From Carettochelys insculpta (taxonomy: Eukaryota; Chordata; Testudines; Carettochelyidae), in the NCBI RefSeq assembly GCF_033958435.1, contig NC_134138.1:190003298-190067297 (forward strand): a stretch of DNA of 64,000 nucleotides, in the 5' to 3' direction. The translations under genes were made by a program, and so were the position numbers. A model generated the notes under the pieces. It did not search any database. It had not been told where the DNA came from and worked only from the letters and a program-made list of their open reading frames with translations. Positions 34,450-46,569 of this stretch are shown here, in pieces. Each line of letters starts with the position of its first letter. The stretch's first letter is position 1.

Positions 34450-34846
34450 GACTGTGTCTACACTAGCATTCCTCTTTCGAAAGAGGCATGCAAATGAGTG
34501 AAATCAAAAATGCAAATAACGTGCAGATTTACATATCTGCTACCTTATTGGCATATTCTTCTTTCGAAAGAAGAAAAGCAGTGTAGACGTGGCTCTTTTG
34601 AAAGTAAACCCCATCTTGGAAACGACCCGTCTTCCTAAAAAAAAAATAGGAAGAAGGGTTCTTTCTACGATGGGGATTAGTTTCGAAAGAGCCAAATCTA
34701 CACTGCTTTTCTTTTTTCGAAAGAAGCGCTTTCAAAAAAGAACACGCAAATGAGGTGCCAGGTATGTAAATCACACCTCATTTGCATTTCAATTTCCCTC
34801 ATTTGCATGCCTCTTTCAAAAGAAAAATGCTCGTGTAGAAGTAGCC
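34450..34846. mobile_element. Palindromic MITE, TTTCGAAAGA-rich subfamily
   Basis: TIRs are GACTGTGTCTACACTAGC and, in reverse complement, GGCTACTTCTACACGAGC. The arms mirror each other through CTCTTTCGAAAGAGGCATGC, AGAAAAGCAGTGTAGACGTG and GAAGACGGGTC-like words around a centre at about 34640-34650. Flanking triplets are AAT and AAA. Its inner GTGTAGAC words are themselves paired, so the element could form a long cruciform. Confidence 0.75.
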
Positions 34847-35784
34847 AAACCGTCGACACCATGTCAACATAAACAAAGTCAATATCCTTAAACATTAGTA
34901 AGTTCTTTTTTAACCCTCACTTTCCCTACCTGTAAACTTCAGTTATCACAGATGGAATTTTGTTGTTCTGAGGGAGGGAGACTGTAAAAAAATGTTTAAC
35001 ATAAATTACAGATAAAAATCTAATCTTTCCCAGCCTACCTATTACCCAGTCTCAGTCAATGAAATATGAGCACTTACCTTTAAGTCACTAAATTCACCTG
35101 CCGAATCTCCAAAAACTAGACATTTGGGTCAATAACAACTAATCACCAATCTTGATATAAAGAAACAAAAGTAATTTCAACGAGGTACCTTAGTTCTGCT
35201 AAACTAGTAAGTTCACATGATCATGTGGCAAACCTCAGAGTCCACTGTTAATTGTAGGTCTATCGCAGCCAGGAGTAACATCTAGACAGCACTTCTCCCT
35301 GCCCAGAGCTTCAGCCAAAGAGCAATCCTTCCTCCCCCACAGCTCTATGGAACTATGCAGGAGCCAGAAGCTGTGTGGGAGAGATTGTGAATGAAATGCT
35401 GGCTCCATTGAAGTCAGTGGGAGTTTCGTTACTGGCATTAATGGAGCCATAATTACAAAGTGTGTGTGTCAACATCTTCACCTACAAAACTTAAAAAATT
35501 AACTCAAATGCTTTAGAGCATTCCATTTCTAGGAGATGTGTATCTCCAATTATTATTATTATTACTATCGTTGTCTAAGGAGCAATCACTTCTTTTTAGC
35601 TATCCTGGCATTGCTGTTTACATTATCAGAAGTGACAATAAGCAAAAACTTTATAAACAGAAAAGCTTAGCAGTTCAATTACTGAAAAGATTCTTCCATA
35701 TTCCTGAAGTGAGCAATCCTCACATATATTCCTGTACCCAACAAAAACCTATTTTCTAAAATCTTCTCACAGATAAATGATCTT
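34847..35784. other. No gene seen
   Basis: AT-rich sequence. GGCTCCATTGAAGTCAGTGG at about 35402-35421 belongs to a widespread ancient palindromic-MITE word. Short frames only. Confidence 0.5.
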
Positions 35785-35956
35785 GGGCCAAGACTTTCAA
35801 AATTGCTTAGTGGCTTTGAGAGTTCACATACAGACACCTTTTCAGAGGGTAGACACCCAGCCACTTCTGAAAGTTTGAGTATTGAAGTTCTTTAATCTGG
35901 GGCACCCCAAAACTGAGTCATACAGAATCAGGAGTCGCCTATGAAAATCTTGGCCC
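35785..35956. repeat. Small MITE with GGGCCAAGATTTTCA ends
   Basis: GGGCCAAGACTTTCAAAATTG at the left and TGAAAATCTTGGCCC at the right are inverted repeats about 170 bp apart. Internal wording (TGGCTTTGAGAGTTCACATA) is that of a short ancient MITE. No target duplication is convincing. Confidence 0.55.
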
Positions 35957-35983
35957 TTCTTTGATTGTTAATGCTTAGTGGCA

Positions 35984-36060
35984 GAGACTGTGTTTGCACA
36001 GCACCTTGCACAATGGGGTTCTGGTCCATGACTAGGGTTTCTAGGTACTATGCCAAAACA
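35984..36060 (+). repeat. Ancient SINE-like 3' end fragment
   Basis: GTTTGCACAGCACCTTGCAC, AATGGGGTTCTGGTCCATGA and CTAGGTACTATGCC resemble a conserved SINE or LINE 3' end I recall from many amniotes. Class uncertain. Confidence 0.35.
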
Positions 36061-36498
36061 TATAATGTATATTTTTCACCCAGAAAGATCCCCAAGCCCC
36101 TTGTAAGAACCCACACATATAGGAATTACTTCAGACAGCATTTATGTTCAGTTGCTTTTCGGGAGAGAGAGACATCAGCTGAACAAAAACAAGGCAATAC
36201 CTTAGGGCTGGAGGTGAAAAGTACCTCAACTATTAAAAATGGCAAAGGGATTATAGGTGAGCCAAGTGAACGAATTAAAGTCAGAATGTGGCAAGGGCAA
36301 GGAGTTAACACACTCCATCCATCTCTTTTTATCTCCCAGAGAGAAAACTATCAGGAGGATTTAGGAACACCAAAGTCCTTTGTTATGTGCTTCATTTGAA
36401 ACAAGCACCTGTAGCAGCACAGCACTCCCCTGCCATCATACTGTCATATGGGCTCATTATGGACTCAGGGCTCATATGTACTAGCACTGACTTAGGTA

Positions 36499-36672
36499 AA
36501 TAGCACTTTAAAGACTAGAAAAATGGTTTATTAGGTGAGCTTTCGTGGGACAGACCCACTTCTTCAGACCATAGCCAGACCACAACATTTTGCTAGTCTT
36601 TAAAGTGCTACTTGACTGCTTTTTGTTTTGATAGTGTATAGACTAGCACGGCTTCCTCTTTGTTACTTTGTG
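36499..36672. mobile_element. Foldback Penelope-like element tail
   Basis: A minus-strand tail comes first (AGCACTTTAAAGACTAG at 36502-36518 down to GTGGGACAGACCCACTTCTT and CAGACC), followed directly by a plus-strand tail (CTAGTCTTTAAAGTGCTACT through GACTAGCACGGCTTCCTC). The AGCACTTTAAAGACTAG word and its complement therefore form a hairpin of about 110 bp. The minus arm holds the hammerhead-like core (CTGAAGA, GTGGG/CCCAC hairpin, GAAA). The same inverted-then-direct order occurs at 62.5 kb. Confidence 0.75.
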
Positions 36673-37689
36673 ACTTAGGTAAGTGGCTCAGGGGTGTGGA
36701 AAATCTACCCCCCCCCCCACAAGCAACACAGGTTACACCAACCTCAGCACCAGTGGGGGCAGTGCCACATCAGTGGGACAAGCTTTGTCCCATCAGCACA
36801 GAGGATTTGCATTAGCAGCACTCCAGCAGCCCGGCTGCATCAGTACAGCTATGCCATTGGAGCGATTCTGATACAGACTAGCTGGTAGAGGGAAGAGTGG
36901 AAATGAACTCAACCCCAGCCCCACTTGTCTGCAGCTCTGAGATTTTCCCTGTTAAGTTTCCCAAGTGCATGTTGATCCAGCCTGCCTGACCTTGCTTTTT
37001 TATGAAATCTAACAAAATCAGAGCTTGAACTGTTATAGCTCCAGTCACATCATGCATATTTTGATAACAATGAGCCAAATACATATTGTGCCACTGTTGC
37101 TGTCAAATACTGACAGACTTTTATAATGGAGAGCAGGAGCTTTTGGATGCAACAGAGCATGGCACTAAAACAGACACGGTTACAGCAGCTCAATTCCGAG
37201 TGTCCCAAAGAGAAAATGCTGTTGCACGGATTGTTCCAAATGTGTTTATGGAATGAGGCTGATCTGATCCAGCTGGCAATCCTGGGCACATACCAAAGAA
37301 CGAAAAAAGGAAAATCACATGGAAATATTTTAGAACAAACTATTAATTCCTGGAGTGCTCAGTCTGTTACGGCACCACTGGCAGTTGTGTGTAAGCAATC
37401 TGTGCACGTTCACCAGCTCCTTTGCATGCTGAGGGTGCATGCTGAATGAGATTGCTAATACCCATGTTACTCAAAATGCTTTAAGGGAGTGGGAGAAATA
37501 TAGTATAAAGAAACAGTGTACGTTAACTTGTCATGCAGCACTACCAAAAAAACCCACTCAGATTCAGAAAACAAGGAGGATTATGATTTGCATTACAATA
37601 GCTCCTAGAAGCTACACCCAAGGCACAGGTTAGACTGCAAACACATACTACAAAAACTTTACAGTGTTCACAGATAAGACAGACAAATG
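36673..37689. other. No gene seen
   Basis: A poly-C run lies at about 36709-36719. Frames of up to 107 codons overlap on both strands and have no motifs. Confidence 0.5.
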
Positions 37690-37840
37690 ATGGGAGAACA
37701 GAAGCATTTTAAAGATGGGCAACTGCAGCACAACATTTAAATGATTTTTCCAAGATCTCACTACAAAGCTGTATGAAAGGTGGGAACTGAACCTAAATCT
37801 CCTCCGTACTAATCCACTGTCTTAAGCATCATATAATACT
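37690..37840 (-). repeat. MIR-type SINE
   Basis: On the plus strand the MIR reverse complement reads AAAGATGGGCAACTGCAGCA, TTTTTCCAAGATCTCACTAC, GAACTGAACCTAAATCTCCT and CCACTGTCTTAAGC, in the expected order. Diverged but recognisable. Confidence 0.65.
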
Positions 37841-38071
37841 TCCTCTCAGAAAAAAAAAGTCACTCAAAATAAACTCAATACAATGTGCTGGGTTTGTGGG
37901 TTCTAATTTTTTTAATTCTTTGGATTGAACAAGGATCATGTCTGATTTTTCAACAATGTTTACCAAGATTTCTAAGAAAGTTTAAAAACTGAATATTGTT
38001 AAGAAAGAAAGAAAGATTTGTATACAGCCAGTCTTTGTCATGTGGTTGAAATCAATCACTGTTTACCAGCA

Positions 38072-38960
38072 TGCTGGCAGATGACACTAAGCTAGGGGAG
38101 AGGTAGATTCACTGGAGGGCAGGGACAGGGTCCAGAGTGACCTAGACAAATTGGAGGATTGGGCCATAGCAAATTTAATGAGGTTCAACAAGGACAAGTG
38201 CAGAGTCCTGCACTTAGAACAGAAAAATCTCAAGCACTGCAGTAGGCTGGGAACTGACTGGCTAAGAGCAGTTCTGCAGAAAAGGACCTGGGGATTACAG
38301 TAGATGAAAAACTGGATATGAATCAAACAATGTGCCCTTTTTGCCAAGAAGGCTAATGGTATATTGGGCTGCATTAGTAGGAGCACTGTCAGCACATCAA
38401 GGGAAGTGATTATTCCCCTCGAATTAAGCACTGGTGAGCCCACATCTGCAGTAGTGTGTCCAGTTTTGGGGCCCCCACTACAAAAAGGATGTAGACAAAT
38501 CGCAGAGAGTCCAGTGGAGAACAGTGAAAAGTATTATTATTAGGGGTGTGGGACACATGACATATGAAAAAAAGAGACTGAGGGAACTGGCCTTATTTAG
38601 TCTACAAAAGAGAAGAATGAGGGAGGATTTGATATCAGACTTCATCTACCTGAAAGAGAGTGGGGGTCCAAAAAGGGTAGAGGCAAGCAGAAGTGACAGA
38701 TGACTGAACTAGCAGCAATGGACTCAAGTTGAGTGGGGAAGGTCTAAGTAGATATTAAGAAAAACTATTTCACTAGGAGCGTAATGAAGCACTGGAATGA
38801 GTTGCCTAGAGAGGTGGTGGAATTTACACCCTTAGAGGTTGTTAATGTTTAGAATGGCAAAACTCTGACCGGGGTGATTTAGTTGGGGTTGGTCCTGCTT
38901 TGGGCAGGTTGGACTAGATGACCACCTGTGATCTCTTCCCTCAATCTTCTGTGGCTCCAT
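38072..38960 (+). mobile_element. CR1 LINE, 5'-truncated
   Basis: It begins at the catalytic loop (GGCAGATGACACTAAGCTAG, the ADDTKL codons) and runs through the thumb and C-terminal region to GGTTGGTCCTGCTTTGGGCA and GGACTAGATGACCACCTGTG. It is more diverged than the 33.5-kb and 54-kb copies, with several indels. A 118-codon minus-strand frame across it is antisense. Confidence 0.85.
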
Positions 38961-39299
38961 GTGCTCATTTTGGGAAGAAAACATTTGAATGTCCAATGCA
39001 TTTATTACTTTATAATAATTTTTCCGGTTGCCTTCTGACTAATTCATTCAATGCTCTTAATTTTCTGTGAAGACTAATTCATGGTGAAGGGCTATTGTTT
39101 CTATGTGTTTTCATCTCACTGTCGTGTGTCCACCCTCTGTTTCTTACCTCATCTGGCTTCCAAATGCGGTTCATAAATTTTCAATTAGCGGTGTAATATG
39201 ATGTACATTAGAAGTCAGTTTTCAACACAGAAAACTGTTAACAGCACACTGCACCAAGACTGAATTTAGACCAATGTTTAATTTATATTATCTGAAAAG

Positions 39300-39690
39300 G
39301 GATGAGCAGTCAGGAGATAAAATATGCAAGCGACACTAATTTAGTTGAGTTAGACAAAACCAGAGCATGAGAATGCTAAATGAATGGGAAGCAAATGGCA
39401 GATGAGATTTAGTGTTGACAAATCCAAGGTAATGTACAATTACGGGGAATATTTTGGTACATGTTGCTGGATTCTAAACAACTTATCCACTCAGGAAAAA
39501 GACTGGGATGTCATTGTGGACAACTCACAGGAAACCCAGTCCTTAATGTGCAGAACGGTAACAAAAGGAAATAAGCTATTGGGTATATAAAGAATGGGAT
39601 GGAAATTAATACTGAAGCTTACAGAGAAAGATGCATCGTATTGGTGCTTGTTTCCCAAGACCAGAAAGAATACTAAGAAACAGCAGTATA
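39300..39690 (+). mobile_element. Decayed CR1 LINE fragment, thumb region
   Basis: The plus frame at 39384-39590 reads KWQMRFSVDKSKVM, then EKDWDVIVDNSQETQ and KGNKLLGI. These follow the CR1 pattern KWQMKFNVDKCKVM, EKDLGVIVDNSLK, KKANRMLGI. Both ends are lost. It may belong with the 3' end at 40.09 kb, separated by about 400 bp of other sequence. Confidence 0.7.
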
Positions 39691-40084
39691 TTTGCTCTTT
39701 CCTAGCAGTAATGCTTTGATGGGATCCTCCTAGTGTGCAGTCTGGGACTGCTGTGCCCTCTTAGCTCTCTCTAGCCTGAACTCACCCTCACAATGCCTTG
39801 TTAGTGATCAGCAGCAATCCTTCCAGGCACCGTTATCATGTTGCACAATTACCTGTGGAGTACAACACCCAATCAGACTGCATGAATGCTCAAAGAGCCA
39901 CTCATGAATCTCTGAGATTAGGCACCAGCCAATTCCCCTCCCCACTCCAGCTTCCAGCAATTTTACCTCAGGATTATTTTGTCTAATTTATTAATTGGTT
40001 CACCACTTCATCAATGGAAAGCTTTTGTAAAACCTGAGTATATTTGCCACAAACTTCATACAACTCTCTGGTACAGATAAATAG
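39691..40084. other. No gene seen
   Basis: Sequence between two CR1 pieces with no recognised feature; possibly an insertion that split one CR1 copy. Confidence 0.45.
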
Positions 40085-40385
40085 TAAAAGAAGTATTTCT
40101 TCACATGGTGGACAGTCAGGCTACAGAACTCAGTGCCAGAGGATGTTGTGAAGGGCAAGACCATAACAGAGTTCAAAAAATTCATGGAAGATAGGTCCAT
40201 CAAGGCTATTAGCCAGGATGGGAAGGGATGGTTTGCCAAAAGCTCGGTATGGACGACATGAGGATTTCCTGCGATGTTCATTCCCTCTGCGGCACCTGAC
40301 ATTGGCCACTGTCAGAAGACAGGACACAGGGCTAGATGGACCTTTGATCTAACCCAGCATGGCAGTTCTTACATTCTTACATTCG
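40085..40385 (+). mobile_element. CR1 LINE 3' end (subfamily ending TGGCAGTTCTTACATTC)
   Basis: It opens at GTATTTCTTCACATGGTGGA (C-terminal coding), passes AAAATTCATGGAAGATAGGT and GCGATGTTCATTCCCTCTGC, and ends GGGCTAGATGGACCTTTGAT, CTAACCCAGCATGGCAGTTC and TTACATTCTTACATTC. Wording matches the 10.1-11.2 kb CR1 rather than the 33-kb one. A 100-codon minus frame is antisense to it. Confidence 0.85.
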
Positions 40386-40977
40386 TTTACAGGAGTGAGT
40401 AATGGATTTCCCACTTGAAAAAAAGGGTACATTACAAAACAAGGAAACAGGCAGAAGGTGAGAAAGCAAAAACACAATGGTTCTGAATCTTCTCCTCCTT
40501 CTACATACACAAAGAGAAGAAATCAATTTGGGGTGACGGATGTGTATTATGAGACAATACATACACGGTCGTTTTCAAAAAAGATCTCACATAATTGTCT
40601 ACACATACGTTGTCCACAGACATACCATGACAACTTGAAAGAAACAAGGTATTCATCAGGATAACAACGCACATGCAAACAATAAATAAATAATACGTTA
40701 CAGATACTCCTTCATGTATTTGATCAAATACACAGAAAACCTGCACCAAAGTCAGATGAACATGTCTTTTTGGAGTCTAGGGCCACACCACCATCCTGCC
40801 CCATGATTTTCACCCAAGATTCCCATTTGACTTCAGTGGACATTCCACATAAGATTGATGGAAAGATACAGTCACACTAAACCTCTCCGTCTTACAGCTT
40901 CCACTTGCTATTGCGCTCTGGATGCCATTCTACAGTTTACCACACACACAACCCGATATATCACATGGGCTACGTCT

Positions 40978-41388
40978 ACACTAGCCAGAAACTTTGAAAT
41001 GGCCATGCAAATGGACATTTCGAAGTTTACTAATGAAGCGCTGAAATACATATTCAGCGCCTCATTAGCACATGGGCAGCCACAGCACTTCGAAATTGAT
41101 GCGGCTCGTCCAAACGGGGCTCCTTTTTGAAAGGACCCCAGCTACTTCAAAATCCCCTTATTCCTATGAGCAGATGGGAATAAGGGGTCTGAGAAGTAGC
41201 CGGGGTCCTTTTGAAAAGGAGCCCCATCTGGACGAGCCACACGGCAGCGAGCCACATCAATTTCGAAGTGCCACGGCCACCCGCATGCTAATGAGGTGCT
41301 GAATATGTATTTCAGTGCTTCATTAGTAAACTTCGAAATGACCACTTGCATGGCCATTTCGAAGTTTCTGGTTAGCGCAGACACGGTC
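40978..41388. mobile_element. Palindromic MITE, best-preserved copy
   Basis: TIRs are GGCTACGTCTACACTAGC and, in reverse complement, GACCGTGTCTGCGCTAAC. ATG flanks both sides (40975-40977 and 41389-41391). Arms of about 200 bp mirror each other through ATGGCCATGCAAATGGACAT, ACATATTCAGCGCCTCATTA and CACTTCGAAATTGATGCGGC, with the centre near 41175. The frames on both strands (76-91 codons) read almost the same peptide because of the palindrome. Confidence 0.85.
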
Positions 41389-41391
41389 ATG

Positions 41392-43395
41392 CAGCGTTAA
41401 ATGTTAAAATGTTTCCAGGCTGAACTTTCCTTGACCCACCCAGACACTTCAGTGAGACTGAAATCTTTGCTAATTCAATAGGACGTCTAATTTAGTTTCC
41501 TTTTAGAGGGGTTCTTCTTCCAGCAGCTATTTTTTAAAGAGCAGATATAATAAAATGTTACATGGCTTTCTACATTGCTATGCAGAAAAACACGTTGTGG
41601 CAGTTCAGTGATTAAAAAGAAGTTTCTTGCTTCTAATACATATGTAATGTGTTGGCATCATTTAAACAAAAGCCAGAGGTCACTATGAGAGCTAGGGTTT
41701 AAGTCAAATAAAAGGCCCACCCCACAAAAAGAGGCACCTAGGTTGTCTGCTTTTTCAGAAAAAATTAATTTTACTCAAGGAAATCATGTTACTGTAAACT
41801 TAATTAAAATTGTAAGTGGTCAATGTTGATTGCCATTTCAGACTAAGTACCCTGAATCATACTGTTTGAAATATATTGAAGGTGCTGCTGTGCCCTTGGG
41901 ATACACAGAAGAATGATCTGAGTAATTACCATTCAGAATTTTCTGCCCCTGGAAGTCCCAGGAGATAGTACTTTGTTGAGATATGAAAACAAAAGGGCAA
42001 CAGCAGCATTTGCTCCTGAGGTTGCAGGACATCACAAGGACTGTATCATTAAACTTGATAATTATGTCTCACATGCAAAGGGATAAGCTATTCACCTAAT
42101 TTGTAAACGTACAGATATTTTTCTTATTGTACAATGGCAGGAACAAAGAACCTTGTGGTTTTTCTCCTTTTTCTGGAGCACTGAGCAGCCGCCAGGATTA
42201 AATGAGCATATGACACACAACTGAGTATGTGTGCTTTCAAGGGATGAAGAAGGGGAGGAAAGAAATGAAAAGAAACTAGTCCATTTTGTCTTGTGTTTTT
42301 TATTACTTACTTCACAGAAAAGGCTAGGCTCCAGGTAATATTTGTAACAAAAAGGAGAAAGGGTTCTGCCATATTAAAAAAAAAAAAGGCACTCTCATCA
42401 ATGAAAGCTATCTTTTGTCATTGCTGAAAATCCCCTCAAAATATCAACCATTTAACTTGGCTTAAATCTTCCAAAACATTATTTTCAATCCTGTTCAAGA
42501 AAAATATTAGAGACTGATCTTCAGTGCAGGGGCTGATACCTTATCTATGATGTGTAAAGTGCCACTTACATTATATACTAGCTATTTATTGATATCAATG
42601 AGTGCGCAAAAGTTTCCTATAGCTCTATACTCATCATTACAAGGCATTCCAGGATTCCAGAGGAAATCAAGTAAATGAAAGGCCAGACACAGAAGAATAC
42701 TACTGACTAGTTTATTATTTGTATTAATTTAATGCCTAATGGCTCCAATCTGGGCAGAGAACCCACTCAGGCAGGCATGAAGCTACTATTATATGGAATT
42801 GCATATGAATCACCTTAAATGGTTGCTGTATCTATTTGAAATCAGAGGCATTTCAAAGGGGGTGAAAAACATATTTGCATATTAGGCTGACAGACCAAAG
42901 GTTGAACTACCTGGCTGGAACAGGGTTCAGAGCTCTTACAGGAGGCTGCAGGCTAGTGCTGGTTCTTCCAATAAAAGGCATTCTGCAGGAAGTAATCTAG
43001 AGGGACCAAAGAACTGTAGACATGGCAGCAGTGCATGCTGGGAAAGGAGCAGGCATGTGAAAGAGACCAGACCCCAGTTGTGGCTCTCTCTTGAAAGAAA
43101 GGAAAGCTCTGGAGCAGCTCACACAGTTGGAAAGGCCTGGGAGGAGGTCTGTGGAGGGTCAGGGACAAGAAGAACAAAGATTCAGACCTGCCATGTAAGC
43201 AAGAGATGGATGAGATGAGAATAACAGCGTGAATTTGAGGCGCTGCAGGCTGGGGTTTCCTTCCTATCACATAAGGATGAGACCACATACAGGCACAGTA
43301 CACTCAGGCATCCCCGGGAGTCCAAGCCTCACAAAACGGATGAGCACAGAGGTAGATGTTCCACTCTATTCTGATCAGCAGAGCTGGCTGAACAC
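41392..43395. other. No gene seen
   Basis: AT-rich sequence with a poly-A run at about 42377-42388. A 116-codon minus frame near 42953-43303 has no motifs and no supporting signals. Confidence 0.5.
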
Positions 43396-43398
43396 AGA

Positions 43399-43588
43399 GG
43401 CTACAACTACATGGAAGCCATAACTGGAAATAAATTGTTTGGAACTCGGTGCTGTCCAAATGGCACTGAAGTTCGAACTAAGTGCCTATTTCAAACTTTC
43501 TGCAACCCCTCTCATGATGAAGTGGAGCGGAAATGAAATACCATGCTTGAAATAGCCCTGAAATAGCAACCACTGTCTAGACATAGCC
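43399..43588. mobile_element. Short MITE, GGCTAC ends, AGA target duplication
   Basis: The ends GGCTACAACTACATGG and, in reverse complement, GGCTATGTCTAGACAG pair, and AGA lies on both sides (43396-43398 and 43589-43591). The 190-bp interior has TTCAAAC/TTCGAAC words as in the longer palindromic elements. A third non-TWA triplet duplication for this end type. Confidence 0.7.
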
Positions 43589-43591
43589 AGA

Positions 43592-45594
43592 TAGGGAAGT
43601 GTGATGCACTACTGTGATGAATACAGCCTGTTCAACTCGCCCTGTAATAGTGGTGGCTCCTCCATGCAGCCCAGAGTGTCTCTGGCCCTTTATCTGCAGT
43701 GTGTTATTGACATTAAGCCCTGAAGTTAAAGTCACACATCTGTGAGCATCATTGTCATGGACATGAAAGTTTATATCTTAGCTTCCTGCCCTGCTACCGT
43801 TTCCCTCACATTTTGATTGATATGATGCCTAGAAAAACATCTGTGCAAGTCTGAAGGAACTTTGACTGCACTGCTGTAAAATAATTGTCACCATGACAAC
43901 TTCATCTGTTTTTGTAGGGGATCATAAGGTCAAACACACCTTAGTAAATATGGGCAGTGCTCATTATTGGCAACTAACTGTTTTGTACTGTGGAGCTCAA
44001 AGAATGTAATAGAGCTTAAATGACTTTATAACAGGATTATTTAGAATAACTAATTCCCTACTATTAGTTTGTTCTAAGGGTACTACAGGATGTTGATCTA
44101 TTTTATTTTATATATCATCACATATTTACATGGCTCCCAGTACTGCCTTGGAAGTAACTGATCGGGACTTTTCTGCATAACACCTTTCTGCACTGAGTTT
44201 TCATTGACTGGTGAAACCAACCCTAGTCAACTTTCTTTCAGCACCCATGCCTTTACCGGGGGCGGGGGAGGAGGAGGAGGGAAGGAAGGGCAGCATGCAG
44301 CCTCCAGGCAGATGAACACTGCAGGCAGACTATGGCACATAGTACTGACGCTGTGCTGTTTTGGTCTATAAGAGAACAAATAGTGTAAAATACTTTGTAA
44401 TAAGTCCTCAGTTTCCCAGCTACCACTTCTTTGTTAATGCTACTGTTTAATTCCTTCCAAGACTACATGTTGCACACTCTGACCAATCTAATAACCATGT
44501 GTATTTTGTTTTAGGTGCAGTCACAGGCCTGATCCTGCTACCACTCCTGGCAAATCATAGCTGCAGAGACGATCACTGACTTCAAGAGGACAGCACAGAC
44601 ATGAAGCTCAGGTCCACAGTTTAGGATTTACAGTGAATTACTGCCCTTATAGTTTATAGTCCAAAACAAACAAACAAAAAAAAACATGCTCATTTGCTTG
44701 GTTCTCAATAGATAGATCTCCTGCTGGTTCAGATGCAGTAGGCTGGTTATGAAACACAAAGTTGTCCTGAAAATGACAATTTTCATCTTCATTAAGCTAG
44801 TTTATGTTCTATGGCCATTGACTACTGTTAAGATGATTGCATGGCACAGATTATTAATCACTAGAATAGCAAATCTTCCACATTTAGTTCACGGGCACAA
44901 ACTGGTCCCATCTGACAGCAGAAAAAGTCACTGCCACCCATACTGTGCCCATGTAACTCATACAAAATTAGTCTCAGGCTTTGGTCCAATCCATATTCAT
45001 ATAACAAAAACCACTATCAGAATGGGTAACAAAGGGTATGAAGAATTAAGTTCCTTTCCTTTCCAAGAGTTAGGCCTTCTCATACAAGGTTCAGGCACAT
45101 CAGAGGGACAATTTATTAGCTTTAGAACTGCTGCTATGCCTATTCTGTGGACAAAAGGAGGGTAATCAGTATCACCAAACCCAAAATTAAGAGGCAAAGA
45201 GGCAAATTTCTTGCTTCTTCATGGAAGTTTCCTGACTAGTTGAAATCAACAATTTGGTCATACTGGATCTGCCACTACTCTAGCACTCATCTCATTTACA
45301 GCTGCTCGGGTAACCAAAACACAAAACTAGAGGTTGGACTTAAACTGCAGACAAGCCAACTGAACTTTCACTCATTGCTTAGAGCTGAAATCAAGCAAAC
45401 ATTTGGAAGGTTCTTCATTGTCCTCCTCCCACCCCCTTGTCTTTGTGCTCCCCTAGCTTTTTCCAGGCTCCTGCTCAGACCATTACCAGAAGTGCTGATT
45501 CTCTCAGTGTTTCTGGCAAGTGTTAGCAATGAAAATCTTTTAAGAAAGCTGTTCTTATAAACAGGAAAGAAGGAAGTCTTGTGTAGGAGATACA
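43592..45594. other. No gene seen
   Basis: A G-rich tract lies at 44259-44290 (runs of GGGGG and GGAGGAGG), with G-quadruplex potential. A 138-codon plus frame at 44749-45165 lacks motifs and overlaps a minus frame. GGCCTGATCCTGCTACCA near 44527 is a fragment of a common ancient repeat. Confidence 0.5.
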
Positions 45595-45700
45595 GAAGTG
45601 AGACTCAAGAAATCTGACTTCTGTTTCAGGTTTGCCTGAGATTTACTGTATGACCTCATTTAATCTCCGAGCCTCAGTTTCTTTATCTGTAATTTTTTCG
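45595..45700 (+). repeat. MIR-type SINE, core region
   Basis: GACTTCTGTTTCAGGTTTGC, TGTATGACCTCATTTAATCT and GAGCCTCAGTTTCTTTATCT GTAA wording follows the MIR core. The rest is lost. Confidence 0.6.
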
Positions 45701-46569
45701 CACTGGCTTGTAGATTCATTGGGTTTTTGATCATGCAGATTGGCATCAGACCACCATTCCAGTGACAAACTCTTTGAAGTTCATCTTTTTTCAAAAGCTA
45801 CAGGAAATAGCCAATATTAGAAGACTTACCCAGCATTCTAAACATGTGGCCCAAGTGGCTGCTTTGCAGGCCTCCCACTGGCGTCCCCTGGGTCCAGATC
45901 AGGAGAAGGGGCACCAGTATTCCCCAGACCCGGGGCAAGGGACACAAGGAGGAAGGCCACACAAGCTGGACCTGGCAGTGCTCTCTGGACCTCAGCAGTG
46001 ACCCCCAGCCCAGCTGTGCCCAGAGGAGGGCGGGTGGCTCTGGGTCCTTCTGGGGGGAAAAGGGGGCTGGCAGGCTTTTCCCCCTTGCCTGTCACTGTGT
46101 TCAAGGGCCAGTAGGAGAGGTTTGAGGCAGGGCGACCACTCATCTGGCCTGGTGGCCAGCAAGACAGCAAGCTCCATCTCCTGCTGGCCACTCCCTTCCT
46201 GGCATGGCTGTCTCCACTGGTCGCTCTGCAGTACAGCTCTCTCCCACGCTCACTGCTTCCAGGGGCCACTGTGCCACATCGCTGTACTGCAATCAGTCCA
46301 CTCCCTTTCCATGTTATGGAAAACAAATCAAATTCCAGACACAACCAAACCCTGGCCTTGCTTTTAATTGGCATAAGAAGCAGCTGAATACCAAATTTGG
46401 TGACCCTTGCGCTTACTGTTTAGGAGGAATTCTTAAACAAACAGACTCACAGACAGACAGAATCACAGACAGACTCACATTTCTAAAAGAGAGGGAAAGA
46501 CAAGAGAACTGGCTCTCCTCAACAAATTGTAGAAATGGGCAATATAACGGAATAATAATAATCATTCAG
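45701..46569. other. GC-rich block upstream of the PLE, no gene supported
   Basis: From about 45845 to 46310 the sequence is GC-rich with overlapping frames of 61-178 codons on both strands, none with a recognisable domain. This is the pattern seen in the GC-rich hAT and Tigger elements of this window, and TGTGGCCCAAGTGGCTG near 45845 may be a hAT-type end. From about 46430 there is a short CAGACAGA-type tandem (46441-46475). Confidence 0.4.

Noticed and set aside
35965..36399. A 144-codon plus-strand frame.
   Set aside because: Its start lies in a common repeat fragment (35984-36060) and the rest has no motif.
44749..45165. A 138-codon plus-strand frame starting MKHKVVLKM with a hydrophobic start resembling a signal peptide.
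   Set aside because: No domain, an overlapping minus frame, no splice or promoter context; hydrophobic starts occur by chance in AT-rich sequence.
45838..46374. A 178-codon minus-strand frame in GC-rich sequence.
   Set aside because: No domain, overlapped by plus frames of similar length, and located in a compositional island like those explained by hAT and Tigger elements.
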